A stretch of DNA of 64,000 nucleotides from an uncultured Alistipes sp. (GCA_900544175.1 UQUN01000008.1:17939-81938), one strand, 5' to 3'; positions 54,000 to 63,940 are shown, numbered from the stretch's first letter. The notes: generated from the sequence alone by a model not told the origin. A program made the numbers and translations.

Positions 54000-54898
54000 A
54001 GTGCTGATTTTAATTCTGTGAATCTTTCAACAAGCTCCTCATTGATTACTTTCTGTCCGTCGGCGTTAAGGTGGATGGGGTCGAAGAAGAGCTCATACCG
54101 TTCGGAGTACTTCGGGTTCAAGTCCCAATAGAATACATTGTCAGAAGTGGCGTCCGTCTGTTGCATGTAGTCTGTGAATCTGCGGTATTTCTCCGGCTCA
54201 TAATCGTTGAGGGGCCTGGCTATCGGGGTGTTTACAAGAATGACAACAATCCCTCTGTCCTCAAGCATTTCCAGGGTCTGTTCAAAGTATCCGATAAGTT
54301 CCTCTTCGAACTTTATGTGCCTTTGCTTGTCTGCTGCGACCTGTTCTGCCAGATTGTCAACATCCAGATTGCCGAATTTATAGTTGCTCCAGTTGTGCAT
54401 CCATCCCCTTGCCGCACTATTGAGAAGAGCATCGGAGTAGCGTGTGGTACATAATACCTTATGCAGAAAATAGTCTTTGAAGTCTGTGGAGGAAAGGATG
54501 TAATCATTCATCACCTGGTTGTCTATAAAAGGGTAGAACAGCTTGTATGAGTTGGCACTGAGTCCTTCTCCTGTAAACATAAACTGGTCCACTCCATAGA
54601 TGACGTATCTGAGAGAGTCACTTTCAGGAAGAGACAGAAATTGACGAACCATCTGGTATCTGTCTGCGACATTGACCCCCTCGCGGCAGTATTTGGAGAC
54701 AGTGGTATTCGTCCGGTTCTCGAAATCAGTTTTGTCAACTGCCAGCATGAGGTGGGAGTGCCCTATGAACAGGACTTCCGAATGCTGGTCCAGCCCGAAA
54801 TAAGTGCTGAGCCCCTTATTGAGGCAAAGGCCGATAATACGGTCGCAGGCCAGAAGCACCACGATGAACAGCACGGTATATAGAATTCTCCTTTTCAT
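53996..54898 (-). CDS. SGNH-hydrolase-like membrane-anchored protein, MBOAT partner
   Basis: A 300-residue protein with an N-terminal membrane anchor (residues about 5-27) and the SGNH/GDSL core: the serine in FIGHSHLM (GHSH, residues 46-49) and DPIH (Asp273-His276). It lies 3 nt after the MBOAT gene. In alginate-type systems an AlgI-like MBOAT works with an AlgJ/AlgX-like SGNH partner to acetylate exported polysaccharide, so the same role in periplasmic O-acetylation is inferred. A deacetylase role is the alternative. Confidence 0.75.
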   Translation of the reverse strand: MKRRILYTVLFIVVLLACDRIIGLCLNKGLSTYFGLDQHSEVLFIGHSHLMLAVDKTDFENRTNTTVSKYCREGVNVADRYQMVRQFLSLPESDSLRYVIYGVDQFMFTGEGLSANSYKLFYPFIDNQVMNDYILSSTDFKDYFLHKVLCTTRYSDALLNSAARGWMHNWSNYKFGNLDVDNLAEQVAADKQRHIKFEEELIGYFEQTLEMLEDRGIVVILVNTPIARPLNDYEPEKYRRFTDYMQQTDATSDNVFYWDLNPKYSERYELFFDPIHLNADGQKVINEELVERFTELKSAL

Positions 54899-54901
54899 GG
54901 C

Positions 54902-56226
54902 TTAAAACTGAAAATACACGAATTGTTCACTCGACATTCCCAGCAGGCAGATACAGAGTATAAGGATGATATACTCTACCGGATGCTTTTGCGGGAGAAT
55001 GTTTTTGTACATGAGGTATTCCCTGACAAGGAAAAGCAGCAGCAACAGTATTGTCAGCAGTGTGCTGAACATGGAGCTTCCGCCGCTGATGGGAGAGGCG
55101 AGGTCTGTAAAGATTTTGGACACGACAAGCCATGCTGAGCCAATGTCCTCCATCCTGAAAAATATCCAGGCTAGGGTTATAAGTATAAATACAAATATGT
55201 GGTATAGGAAATTCGGCTTTTTAGGCCCAAGGTAGTATTCCATAAAATAATATGCTGCATGCAGTGCGCCCCACAGCACAAACGACCAGGTGGCCCCGTG
55301 CCATATTCCGCTCAGAAGGAACACTGTGGCTATATTCAGCATCCAACGGGGTTTGTGACCCGGTTTCCTCCCATTGAGATGTAAACGTACTCCGTAAACC
55401 ATGAGGTGAGGGAGATATGCCATCTGCGCCAGAACTCTTTTATGGTATTGACACAGTATGGGAAATTGAAGTTCTGCATGATTTTGAATCCCAATATTCT
55501 CCCGCTGGCAACCGCCATGTCGGCGTAGCCGCTGAAATCGCAGTAAATCTGGAAACTGTAGAATACCGCAGCGAGAGCAAGTGTGCTTCCGCTCTGGGCC
55601 TCAGGATTGAGGTACGCTAAATTGACATATTCCGCAAGTCTGTCCGCAATCACTACTTTCTTAAACAGTCCCCATATAAAAAGTCCTGCACCAGAGGTTA
55701 TATTGTCCCAGCAGACAGGGGTTCTCTCCCTAAGTTGCGGCAACATGTTGCGGGCCCGTTCTATCGGACCTGAGAGCAGAGTCGGAAAGAAGGATATGAA
55801 AAGGGCGACATTGACAGGGTCGTTTTCCACCGGTATCTTCTTTCGGTAAATATCCACCGTATATGTCAGGGCCTGAAAGGTAAAAAAAGACAGGCCGACA
55901 GGAAGCAATATTGAACTGTCGAAAATATAGGCATACTTAAAAACAATCAATATTGCCAGCGACAGTATTACAGAAACGACAAGACCCTGTTTACCTGTTT
56001 CCCCGTGGCTCTGCCTCGAAGCAATCCACCTGCCGCACAGATAGTTTACTGTAGTCGTATAGAGCAGCAAAAGGACAAACCACCAGTGCAGACATGAGTA
56101 GAAATACCATGAGGCCACCAATAGGATGACATTGCGCAGCCGCAGTGTTCCAGTCCTGTTGGTAAATACGAACAGAATAAAAACAGCTATGAGGAAAACT
56201 ATGTATTCGAAAGAATTGAAAAGCAT
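54902..56226 (-). pseudogene. MBOAT-family O-acyltransferase, frameshifted
   Basis: An AlgI-like membrane-bound O-acyltransferase of about 440 residues split into two frames. The first frame (from 56226 to the stop at 55336) contains the N-terminal membrane segments and the first conserved His region, EFWRRWHISLTSWFTEYVYISMGGN, then ends prematurely. The second, in the -1 frame (to 54902), supplies PRWMLNIATVFLLSGIWHGATW with the second conserved His and the C-terminal segments. The frames join at an A-AAC-CCC heptamer at 55348-55354. Joined, the length is normal. Either a one-base indel or programmed frameshift; decay is the default reading. Confidence 0.85.
55348..55354 (-). promoter_or_regulatory. 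Slippery-type heptamer at the MBOAT frame junction
   Basis: On the minus strand A AAC CCC in the upstream reading frame. A -1 slip gives AAA CCC CGT TGG, which is exactly the frame continuing the conserved MBOAT sequence. No pseudoknot or Shine-Dalgarno-like stimulator was identified. Could equally be the site of a homopolymer deletion. Confidence 0.35.
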
Positions 56227-56230
56227 GACT

Positions 56231-57532
56231 TTATTTGCCTTTTTCTTTGGCTATCATTCCTAGCATCATCCCATAGAAGCCGCAGGGATATGAGAGAGTA
56301 GCCATTGAGTAGTTTATAACATTATCGGTATAAAGTGTTAGAAGCATTCCAGCAGCAGAAGCCCCGGCAACTATGGCACAGATTCTTATCCCCATAGCAT
56401 AGCCTTTGTTATTGTAAACTACAAAACAATGAACAATCAGGTAAATAAAACATAGCCCGAATAATATCAGACCGATGATTCCGTTGTCACAAAGAATCTG
56501 AACGTAGTCGTTATGAACAATCTTGATTGTGCCAAAAGGGTGTTTAAGCGAATAGAATACTTCTTGAAGATTTCCTGTCCCCGAACCTATAATTTCATGT
56601 CCTACAAAGAATCTCTCAGTGCTCCACTCCCATACGGCCAGACGTCCATTGGTATTGATGTCGTCAATTGATAAATCGCCTGATTCCAATTGTGCAATGG
56701 AGACATTGTCATCTCCGTAAAACATTTTTTCCTTTATGGATGGTATAAGAAATACCATAGCAACTAGAATAGCAACAGTCCCCAATATGAAAGGTATAGA
56801 CCGGATTTTGTCTTTGAAGAAGAAAAATGTAATTGCTGCCATAACAGTTCCCATTATGCTTGTTCTGAAAACCCATAGGATACAAGGCAAAATAAACACT
56901 ACACAGAGTGCTAGGTTTTTTCTTTTCTCGTTAGTGTGATAGTACAGCGCCAATGACAGGACAAACATGGCTATATAATTGATAGCACTTGCTGTCCCAT
57001 ACCAGAAAACACCAGGAAACAGGATTGTGACAAAAGGAATAAAAAATACTCCAATAGATATTAATGCTATGGTTCTTGCCGCTATACTGGCTTTTAAAAA
57101 AACTTCAACATCTCTTACGACTGCGGAGGCAAAAAGCATTATAAGTAGAGGATATAGGTATTTTAGTATAACCCTAAATCCGTATGATGAGGCTGGGGTG
57201 TATATGAGTCCGACACAAAGCCATAATAAGTATATGATATATAATATAATAGTCGTATTCCAAATAGCTTTATGACGCGTAAGGAATAATCCGGCAATAC
57301 AAAATATTTCAAGAATAAAAAGTCTGATAGACAAGATATTGAATACTCCACCCGGTGCGGCGAAAGCAAACAGGCCAGTAGCGAAAGTCAGCACCCAAAA
57401 CCGCTCGGGCCCGTCCAGCCACATCTTCTGGCTGCGGTTGAGCGGATTGGTCATGTATCCGCCTTTGGAGGTCAGCCAGATGTATCCGATGGCCGTAAGG
57501 ATTATGAAGTAGATGTAATTGAGGATATACAT
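56231..57532 (-). CDS. O-antigen ligase/polymerase family membrane protein (Wzy/WaaL-like)
   Basis: A 433-residue protein with about 11-12 membrane segments and a large periplasmic loop (about residues 285-350) that contains NGRLAVWEWSTERFFVGHEIIGSGTGNLQEVF, the pattern typical of the O-antigen ligase/polymerase (Wzy_C) family, where an NGRLxxW or similar motif lies before the glycine-rich run. It should either polymerise the repeat units or attach them to lipid. The Wzx flippase partner is not in the window. AT-rich. Confidence 0.88.
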   Translation of the reverse strand: MYILNYIYFIILTAIGYIWLTSKGGYMTNPLNRSQKMWLDGPERFWVLTFATGLFAFAAPGGVFNILSIRLFILEIFCIAGLFLTRHKAIWNTTIILYIIYLLWLCVGLIYTPASSYGFRVILKYLYPLLIMLFASAVVRDVEVFLKASIAARTIALISIGVFFIPFVTILFPGVFWYGTASAINYIAMFVLSLALYYHTNEKRKNLALCVVFILPCILWVFRTSIMGTVMAAITFFFFKDKIRSIPFILGTVAILVAMVFLIPSIKEKMFYGDDNVSIAQLESGDLSIDDINTNGRLAVWEWSTERFFVGHEIIGSGTGNLQEVFYSLKHPFGTIKIVHNDYVQILCDNGIIGLILFGLCFIYLIVHCFVVYNNKGYAMGIRICAIVAGASAAGMLLTLYTDNVINYSMATLSYPCGFYGMMLGMIAKEKGK

Positions 57533-57545
57533 TGGGAATAAGGGT

Positions 57546-58664
57546 TTACCTGCTCAGTTTGGGGTACAGGTCATTGAACAGCTGGGTGTAGCGGTCAAGG
57601 GAATATTGGCCAACATGCTTTACAGCATTGGCGGACAGCCTTTCCATGAGTCCGGGATTGGCTATAAGCTTTTTGACTTTTTCCACTATGTCGCTAACAG
57701 ATTCCGAAGTGTGCAGCAGCCCGACCTCACCGTCCAGCACTACTTCCGGCAGACCTCCGACATCAGATGCCACAACCACGCACCCGCTGGCCATGGCCTC
57801 GATGGCCGTAAGACCGAACCCCTCACTTCTCGAAGGCATCAAAAGCACATCAATCCTGCTGTACCATTCCTGAATATGCTCCTGAGGCTGCCTTCCGGCC
57901 CATGTAATGGAAGAGTCGCAGTGTAAGGCGACAGCCTGCTGTTCCAAAGACTGCCGCAGGGCCCCATCACCGACAATTATCAGTTTTGTATCCGGAAACT
58001 CTTTCAGTATCTCCGCGTATGCCGAGATTACCAGGTCCATACCTTTGATATGCTCGAGACGGCTTACGACACCTAAGACTATCGGTCGTCCGAATTCCCG
58101 TGGAGTCTGCGCTATAGCAAAATTTTTAGGCAGGGCATTGTATATGGTGAAATGATTGCGTTTTTTCAGTACCAAGTCCTCACTGTAAAGTCTGGAAGTG
58201 CCGAAAAATGACTTCTCGGCTGTCTCGGTAATGCATGTGAATGCCCGCACGCAGTGCCGCTGGATAAAATGCACAAGCCGGAGACTTGGATAAATATCGG
58301 CAGCGGTGTGTGTGGTGGCGATAACACAGCGGCATCCCAGCAGTCTCAATATGACAATGGGAATCGCTCCTGGAGCCATATACTGCACATGCGCGACATC
58401 TGGATGTATCTGTCTGAGGGCCTTGCGCAGGCCTTTGAACAAAAGCAGTACATCCCTCCAGCCTCCTGCCCTGTTCCCTCCTGAACTCAGCAGGATTACC
58501 TTGCTGCCGGCTTTCCTGTAGCGTTCCAACATCTCTCCACTGTACTCAAAGTAGCACAAAGTCCACACCTCATGCCCACCCTCCGTCAGGGCATGCACGA
58601 GATTTAGTGTCTGTATTTCGGTTCCGCCTGTCATAAGGCAGGGGATGCAGAGGAGGACTTTCAT
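57546..58664 (-). CDS. Glycosyltransferase family 4
   Basis: A 372-residue GT-B transferase. GGTEIQTLNLVHALTEGGHEVWTL starts the acceptor domain, and the donor domain shows SRLEHIKGMDLVISAYAEIL, VGDGALRQSLE and the EGFGLTAIEAMASGCVVVASDVGG motif. The protein is soluble or membrane-peripheral. It follows the GNAT-like gene by 3 nt. Specificity unknown. Confidence 0.92.
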   Translation of the reverse strand: MKVLLCIPCLMTGGTEIQTLNLVHALTEGGHEVWTLCYFEYSGEMLERYRKAGSKVILLSSGGNRAGGWRDVLLLFKGLRKALRQIHPDVAHVQYMAPGAIPIVILRLLGCRCVIATTHTAADIYPSLRLVHFIQRHCVRAFTCITETAEKSFFGTSRLYSEDLVLKKRNHFTIYNALPKNFAIAQTPREFGRPIVLGVVSRLEHIKGMDLVISAYAEILKEFPDTKLIIVGDGALRQSLEQQAVALHCDSSITWAGRQPQEHIQEWYSRIDVLLMPSRSEGFGLTAIEAMASGCVVVASDVGGLPEVVLDGEVGLLHTSESVSDIVEKVKKLIANPGLMERLSANAVKHVGQYSLDRYTQLFNDLYPKLSR

Positions 58665-58667
58665 TTT

Positions 58668-59708
58668 TTAGTTATGATATAAAAAACGCCTAAATTCAAG
58701 TATTTTGAATTTTAATTCAGATACCTTTCGTTCCTGTTTAAAATGATATGTCATTACGGAATCCGATCCACTCGCCCATCCTTGCTTGTATGCTTCATCT
58801 CCGCGCAGATGATCATATTTTGTATACTTATTCTCTATTGCGCGCTTGATTAAAAAGTATAAATGTATCTTTACTGGAGAATACTTGGAGTAAGATTTTT
58901 TTCCAGCGGGCATATAATAGTAATATGTACCTGCAAATTCAAAACCTAAATGCCATGATATAGGAATATTGCCTATGTTTAGCGATGAAAAATGGACAAT
59001 GGAACCGAGTCCTGTTTTTAATAAATTCTCATGAAAAAATGGAGCCTTGTATGCATTTGGCCACTTTTTTGTATGTTCTAATATAAACTCTTGAAAAGTA
59101 TCTTTTGCATCATCAAAAGATTCGTATTCATGGTAATTCAAAGAACCTAATTCATTCATTCTTCTAATCTGTCTTCTGATATCACCACGCAAACTGGTCG
59201 AGAAAAAATTTATCAGATCATTATCGGACAGCATTCCCGACAAATCTAAGTACGGACATATTTCATTTGAATCTTTTATAAAACCAGGCAGGTTGCAATG
59301 GAGTCCATCCAGTAATATTTCGTCATATTGGTATCTATTGAGACATTTGTGCAATTCTATCCAAAACGATTGTAAATGGTTCTTCTCTAATTTATATTTA
59401 AATATAGGGTCATGATAATCAAAATCAGAGTACCCTGCCGGAACAATAACCTTTAAAAATGCATTTTTCCAGTTTTTATGCCACAAGATCAATGGAAAGA
59501 AAACCTCATTGTCACCAAACTCTCCCCAAATGAAAACCGGAGATATCTTTCTTAATGGAATATATGTCTCAACCCATGCTTTAATCAAAGAAGGATGAAA
59601 GAAGACATGTGAGTTTGGGGATGCATTTAACAAGTCCAACCACTTCCTCTGATAATCCTCATCCCAGATATCTTCCCAATGTTCGGTTATGTGAAAAGTC
59701 CAGTTCAT
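58668..59708 (-). CDS. FemAB/BioF2-like N-acyltransferase
   Basis: A 346-residue protein of the GNAT-like superfamily (BioF2-like/FemAB type). It has the opening FHPSLIKAWVETYIPLRKISP and a C-terminal domain with ISWHLGFEFAGTYYYYMPAGKKSYSKYSP, which is typical of this group. Members transfer amino acids or acyl groups, for example to sugar amines of surface polymers. The neighbouring PIG-L deacetylase (overlap 4 nt) could expose the amine that this enzyme then modifies. AT-rich, probably acquired. Confidence 0.78.
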   Translation of the reverse strand: MNWTFHITEHWEDIWDEDYQRKWLDLLNASPNSHVFFHPSLIKAWVETYIPLRKISPVFIWGEFGDNEVFFPLILWHKNWKNAFLKVIVPAGYSDFDYHDPIFKYKLEKNHLQSFWIELHKCLNRYQYDEILLDGLHCNLPGFIKDSNEICPYLDLSGMLSDNDLINFFSTSLRGDIRRQIRRMNELGSLNYHEYESFDDAKDTFQEFILEHTKKWPNAYKAPFFHENLLKTGLGSIVHFSSLNIGNIPISWHLGFEFAGTYYYYMPAGKKSYSKYSPVKIHLYFLIKRAIENKYTKYDHLRGDEAYKQGWASGSDSVMTYHFKQERKVSELKFKILEFRRFLYHN

Positions 59709-60415
59709 TTTACTTTGAAATAGAGTTCCTTATTCCATCTGTTTGCCCAAACAAAGACTTTGGGCAATACTCCGCTCCACGGCTTGCCACATGGAGCAAG
59801 CGGCTTTATGTATGCGTCCATGGCCTGTAATTTCTTTTTGTGCTGTTCTTTGGTCATGGCGACAATCCTTGCGTTTTTCCAGTCTATATTCCAGACATTG
59901 TAATACCAGAACCAGACGCAGTACTCATATATTTCAACACTCTCGTTATCCTTAAGCAGGGACTTCACGATATTGCTTGCTTCTACATGGTCACTCCAGC
60001 CTTCTCCCTTGTGTGGAATAAATACTGCATCGGGTTTTAGCTCGCCAAGAAGAGCTTTTAATCTTTCAGTCTCATGACAATCGAACGCAATGCCTCCATC
60101 CGGGTAGTCGAGGAAATGGAGATTACTCCGAGCAATGCCCAGAATCTCAGCCGCATTGCAGGCCAATTTCCGTCTCTCTTTGATAATGACTTCTGAATCA
60201 ATTTCACTCAAACTCCTGCCACCTCCGGTCATATAGACCACATCAACCTTTTTGCCAGCTTCCAGAAGTTGGCGTATCAATCCTGCACAGCCGATGGCCT
60301 CATCGTCAGGATGAGGAGCGATAATGACGCTCTTTATCGTCTTTATATTTTTTACGTATAATGATCGAAAATGAATAAATACAACTCTCAATTGACGCAA
60401 TATCCTTTTTACCAT
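59705..60415 (-). CDS. PIG-L family deacetylase
   Basis: A 236-residue N-acetylglucosaminyl-type deacetylase. The zinc motif IAPHPDDEAIGCAGLI (His-Pro-Asp-Asp) is near residues 33-47, with a later His in SDHVEASNIV as third ligand. The N-terminus (first 25 residues) is basic and hydrophobic, perhaps a membrane-contact segment. It removes acetyl groups from a GlcNAc-like residue; the adjacent FemAB-like acyltransferase may then acylate the free amine. Confidence 0.9.
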   Translation of the reverse strand: MVKRILRQLRVVFIHFRSLYVKNIKTIKSVIIAPHPDDEAIGCAGLIRQLLEAGKKVDVVYMTGGGRSLSEIDSEVIIKERRKLACNAAEILGIARSNLHFLDYPDGGIAFDCHETERLKALLGELKPDAVFIPHKGEGWSDHVEASNIVKSLLKDNESVEIYEYCVWFWYYNVWNIDWKNARIVAMTKEQHKKKLQAMDAYIKPLAPCGKPWSGVLPKVFVWANRWNKELYFKVK

Positions 60416-60421
60416 ATTATT

Positions 60422-61426
60422 TCACCCGATTAAAAACTTACCTACTTTCGTTTTCAAAAGAATCCAAGATGCAAAATAAGATACGATAAAAGTGATAATT
60501 GTCAAACATAATGGAAATAAAACAATATGCTCTGAGGCAAGTACTGGTAAATTAAACAAGCGTTGTGATGTCTTGGAGACCAGGTATAATGCCACCCAAT
60601 TGTGAAATATAAAAATTCCAAAACAATATTTACTGAAATATGTAAAGAAACTATATTTCTTGGCAGTGTTTTTCAGTCTCTCATGTAAAAAACTCCATAT
60701 TAGTAAAAGTATTGATATCTGAGAGATAATGGAAAACCATGTCCTGTCTCCATATTCTACTGGGTGAATTATTGTTGGAACTAAATATACTATTAAAAGA
60801 GGCATACTCAATCTGTACCTTAAAATAAACTCACATATTTGGTTTTGAAAAATAAAACATAAGGAGCCTAATAGAAACCAACAGTACCAATTAGGGATAA
60901 ATTGAGTACCCAAAATACCGGGTAAATCAAAATGACACAACGACAGAATATAAAATATAGTAAGAAGGATTATTAGAAGCCAAGACTTTAACTTAAGTTT
61001 AGTCAAACCGTAACTTATAAGAAAACACCAGAATAGCATAGGTAAAAACCATAAATGCCAATACCCCCCAGATAATAACTGTATGGGATGAAAATTCCCA
61101 GTAGTGGCCATCATTATCAAGCCGAAAATAACATATGGGAGAAGTATTCTGATTGATTTTTTTTTCAATAATTGACAGATGGAACTATATTTACCCGAAT
61201 TTAATTGAGATTGAAATAAAAAACCTGATATAAAAACGAACATAGGCATTCCAATGTTTATAAAAATACATTGATTGACTATGTAATATGTATCGTAATA
61301 CAGTTGCTTGGTCTCAGGGAAATGCTCTGCATACATCATTCCGTAGACATGAAAAAAAACAACAATAATTATTGAGACAACTCTTAATATAGATATGTCT
61401 ATATAGTAAGTCTTATTTGATGCCAT
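60422..61426 (-). CDS. Acyltransferase 3 family membrane protein
   Basis: A 334-residue integral membrane acyltransferase with about ten hydrophobic segments and the conserved N-terminal His in VVFFHVYGMMYAEHFPE. The YWHLWFLPMLFWCFL segment near residue 120 is typical of the family. It overlaps the upstream GT4 gene by 14 nt. The locus thus has two members of this family (with 50466-51464). AT-rich. Confidence 0.87.
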   Translation of the reverse strand: MASNKTYYIDISILRVVSIIIVVFFHVYGMMYAEHFPETKQLYYDTYYIVNQCIFINIGMPMFVFISGFLFQSQLNSGKYSSICQLLKKKSIRILLPYVIFGLIMMATTGNFHPIQLLSGGYWHLWFLPMLFWCFLISYGLTKLKLKSWLLIILLTIFYILSLCHFDLPGILGTQFIPNWYCWFLLGSLCFIFQNQICEFILRYRLSMPLLIVYLVPTIIHPVEYGDRTWFSIISQISILLLIWSFLHERLKNTAKKYSFFTYFSKYCFGIFIFHNWVALYLVSKTSQRLFNLPVLASEHIVLFPLCLTIITFIVSYFASWILLKTKVGKFLIG

Positions 61427-62675
61427 CGCTCTTTTGTATGGTATTAAAAAGCTTATTGAAGATTTTTACAATGTTTTCTGCTGCGAATTGTTTAAACAGC
61501 AAACAGCTGCTATATTCTTTAGTTATTGTTTGTTTTTGCCATGATGAATAAAGGGCTACAATGCTTCGCTTTATGGATTCACAATCACTATTGTCTGTGG
61601 CGATTCCTCCTCCGTATTTTTCCAACATGGAGCGTGCGAATCCTGTTTTAGGGGATATAGCAAGAACCGGCTTTTCCAACTGAGAATAATCTGTAAATTT
61701 GCTGGGAAAGAAGATACCATCGGGCATAACCGCCTCAACAAGTACAAGTGTGTCGTACTCAGCCATTTTCACTAAAGCATCCATATAAGGGAAACTTCCG
61801 ATGAAATGGACGTAGTCATTAAGACCGTACTTGTTAATCAATACCTCTGCGTAATCATTCGCATATCCCATTATATCGAGCCGTATATTTGTAATACCTT
61901 CGTTGACAAGCTCTTTAATGGCTTTAAAAAGCAATTCAGGATTACGCTCATTTGAGAGGTTTCCTGAATGACACATCTTGAAAGTATTGTCTCTCAAATA
62001 AGAAACATTTTTAGGGAAAATCGTATCGTGAAGTCCTATATGTGGTATAATTGCAGTTCGTTCCATATTTAAAAATGGATAGAACTTTCTGAAATGATGC
62101 ATCAAAGACTCTGATGGAAATGAATTATATGTGGCCCGTTTCAAACATTTCTGCGTATATTTGTTCAGTGCATTTCTTTTCCAATTTGGGAAATATTGGG
62201 TGTACGGTTCCGGCCATATTGTAGCAGCAGGGTCATTCCAGTTAGCAAGCCATTTAATATCATTAAACTTACGTGTAAATCTCAAACCTACATAATGGGA
62301 TATATCGTTTGGAGACCTTGTCAGAATTGCGTCATAGTGCTTTTTTTTATGCAATCTGACGGCAGACTGGTAAGAGCGTCTCATCCACCTTATTCCTTCA
62401 ACCGGCAGGATACGCATGACAAGACACGAGTAAATTATATCCAAGAGTCTTTGAACTATGTTGCCATTTTTATAAGAAATTTCATGGGTATATGGTCTCA
62501 ACGCAATCCAAGGATATTCCCATCCACATTTATTATATTGCGGCCCCTCATCCTTTTTTGAAATAATATCAATCTCATATCCGGCTTTTACCAATGCATA
62601 TACCAACTTGCCATTGCATAAGTTTTCCGAAAATGTATAAGGAAGAAAGCCCGTACATACAAACAGTAGTCTCAT
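61413..62675 (-). CDS. Glycosyltransferase (GT4-like)
   Basis: A 420-residue GT-B transferase. LLFVCTGFLPYTFSENLCNGKLVYALVKAGYEIDIIS starts the acceptor domain; the donor part includes FKMCHSGNLSNERNPELLFKAIKEL and a late SKFTDYSQLEKPVLAISPKTG in place of the usual EGxxxxxxE pattern, so I call it GT4-like with less certainty about the subfamily. First gene of the packed operon after a 107-bp gap behind wecB. Confidence 0.82.
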   Translation of the reverse strand: MRLLFVCTGFLPYTFSENLCNGKLVYALVKAGYEIDIISKKDEGPQYNKCGWEYPWIALRPYTHEISYKNGNIVQRLLDIIYSCLVMRILPVEGIRWMRRSYQSAVRLHKKKHYDAILTRSPNDISHYVGLRFTRKFNDIKWLANWNDPAATIWPEPYTQYFPNWKRNALNKYTQKCLKRATYNSFPSESLMHHFRKFYPFLNMERTAIIPHIGLHDTIFPKNVSYLRDNTFKMCHSGNLSNERNPELLFKAIKELVNEGITNIRLDIMGYANDYAEVLINKYGLNDYVHFIGSFPYMDALVKMAEYDTLVLVEAVMPDGIFFPSKFTDYSQLEKPVLAISPKTGFARSMLEKYGGGIATDNSDCESIKRSIVALYSSWQKQTITKEYSSCLLFKQFAAENIVKIFNKLFNTIQKSDGIK

Positions 62676-62782
62676 AGTATTTTGTTTCTGTGCATTTTAC
62701 GAAGTCTACTCGGATGAGTCCACTTAATTTATCCCAAAAGTTTTATTATCTAAGTCTTTGTATTGATAATTTAATGCAGTTC

Positions 62783-63940
62783 TCATCTCCAGTCACGACT
62801 AAGCTGATCGATAATTCTGGCACATGCCTTGCCGTCTCCATAAGGATTCACAGCCTCACTCATACTTCTATAACAATCGGGATCATTAATTAATGATGAA
62901 ACTTCGCTGACTATTTTATCGTAGTCAGTTCCCACCAGTTTGACTGTCCCTGCCTCGACCGCCTCCGGGCGCTCCGTTGTGTCTCTCATGACAAGGACTG
63001 GTTTACCGAGCCCTGGAGCTTCTTCCTGAATCCCTCCGCTATCTGTCAGTACAACATAGGATTTCTCCATCATATAGATGAACTCAAGATATTCAAGAGG
63101 CTCTATGAAGAAAACATTGCTGTATTCCATCTTTCCGAAAATATCATGAATAGGTTTCCTGACATTTGGGTTCAGGTGCATCGGATAAACGAAATCCACG
63201 TCCGGAAAAGTCTCTACGAGAGTTTTAATAGCCTTGCATATATTGACAAAGCCCTCTCCGAAATTCTCGCGTCTGTGTCCTGTGATTAGAACGAGTCTCT
63301 TGCCATTCTCCAAGCGTCCGACATCATAGCCGTTATCCTTTAATTTTTCTCTTAATGATGTTGCGAATGTGTTATCTGATTTAATTTTTTCCACAACCCA
63401 GTACAATGCGTCTATCACAGTATTTCCTGTAACAATAATCTTGTCTGCCGGAACCCCTTCATTGAGAAGATTTTTTTTGCTCAGGGCTGTCGGTGCGAAG
63501 TGCACAGCAGCTATGCGGCCTGTAATCTGCCTGTTTATCTCCTCTGGCCACGGACTATATATGCAGTGTGTGCGAAGACCGGCCTCCACATGCCCTACAG
63601 GAATCTGCTGATAGAATGCCGCAAGGGCTGATGCCATGGATGTTGTTGTATCTCCATGAACCAATACGATGTCTGGAGAGCTTTGCCTGAGAACATCTCT
63701 CATTCCCAACATCACCTTGGAGGTAATATCATATAGATCCTGCCCCGGCATCATAATGTTAAGATCAAAATCTGGTTTGATATCAAATATATCAAGTACT
63801 TGATCCAGCATCTCCCTATGCTGGCCTGTCACACATACAATAGTGTTGAACCTATCTTTATGACATTGCAGTTCTTTTACGAGAGGGGCCATTTTTATCG
63901 CTTCGGGACGGGTGCCGAAAATGAGCATTATATTTTTCAT
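62783..63940 (-). CDS. wecB: UDP-N-acetylglucosamine 2-epimerase
   Basis: A 385-residue non-hydrolysing epimerase converting UDP-GlcNAc to UDP-ManNAc. The N-terminal MLIFGTRPEAIKMAPLVKEL, VHGDTTTSMASALAAFYQQIPVGHVEAGLRT and GHRRENFG are the family signatures, and the late VLTDSGGIQEEAPGLGKPVLVMR completes the site. It agrees with the WecG-type transferase at 48 kb. Because wbpB/E/D-like genes exist upstream, an alternative is WbpI, acting on UDP-GlcNAc(3NAc)A, but the sequence looks like WecB. First gene seen on the minus strand of this locus; the region to 64000 is upstream non-coding. Confidence 0.92.
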   Translation of the reverse strand: MKNIMLIFGTRPEAIKMAPLVKELQCHKDRFNTIVCVTGQHREMLDQVLDIFDIKPDFDLNIMMPGQDLYDITSKVMLGMRDVLRQSSPDIVLVHGDTTTSMASALAAFYQQIPVGHVEAGLRTHCIYSPWPEEINRQITGRIAAVHFAPTALSKKNLLNEGVPADKIIVTGNTVIDALYWVVEKIKSDNTFATSLREKLKDNGYDVGRLENGKRLVLITGHRRENFGEGFVNICKAIKTLVETFPDVDFVYPMHLNPNVRKPIHDIFGKMEYSNVFFIEPLEYLEFIYMMEKSYVVLTDSGGIQEEAPGLGKPVLVMRDTTERPEAVEAGTVKLVGTDYDKIVSEVSSLINDPDCYRSMSEAVNPYGDGKACARIIDQLSRDWR

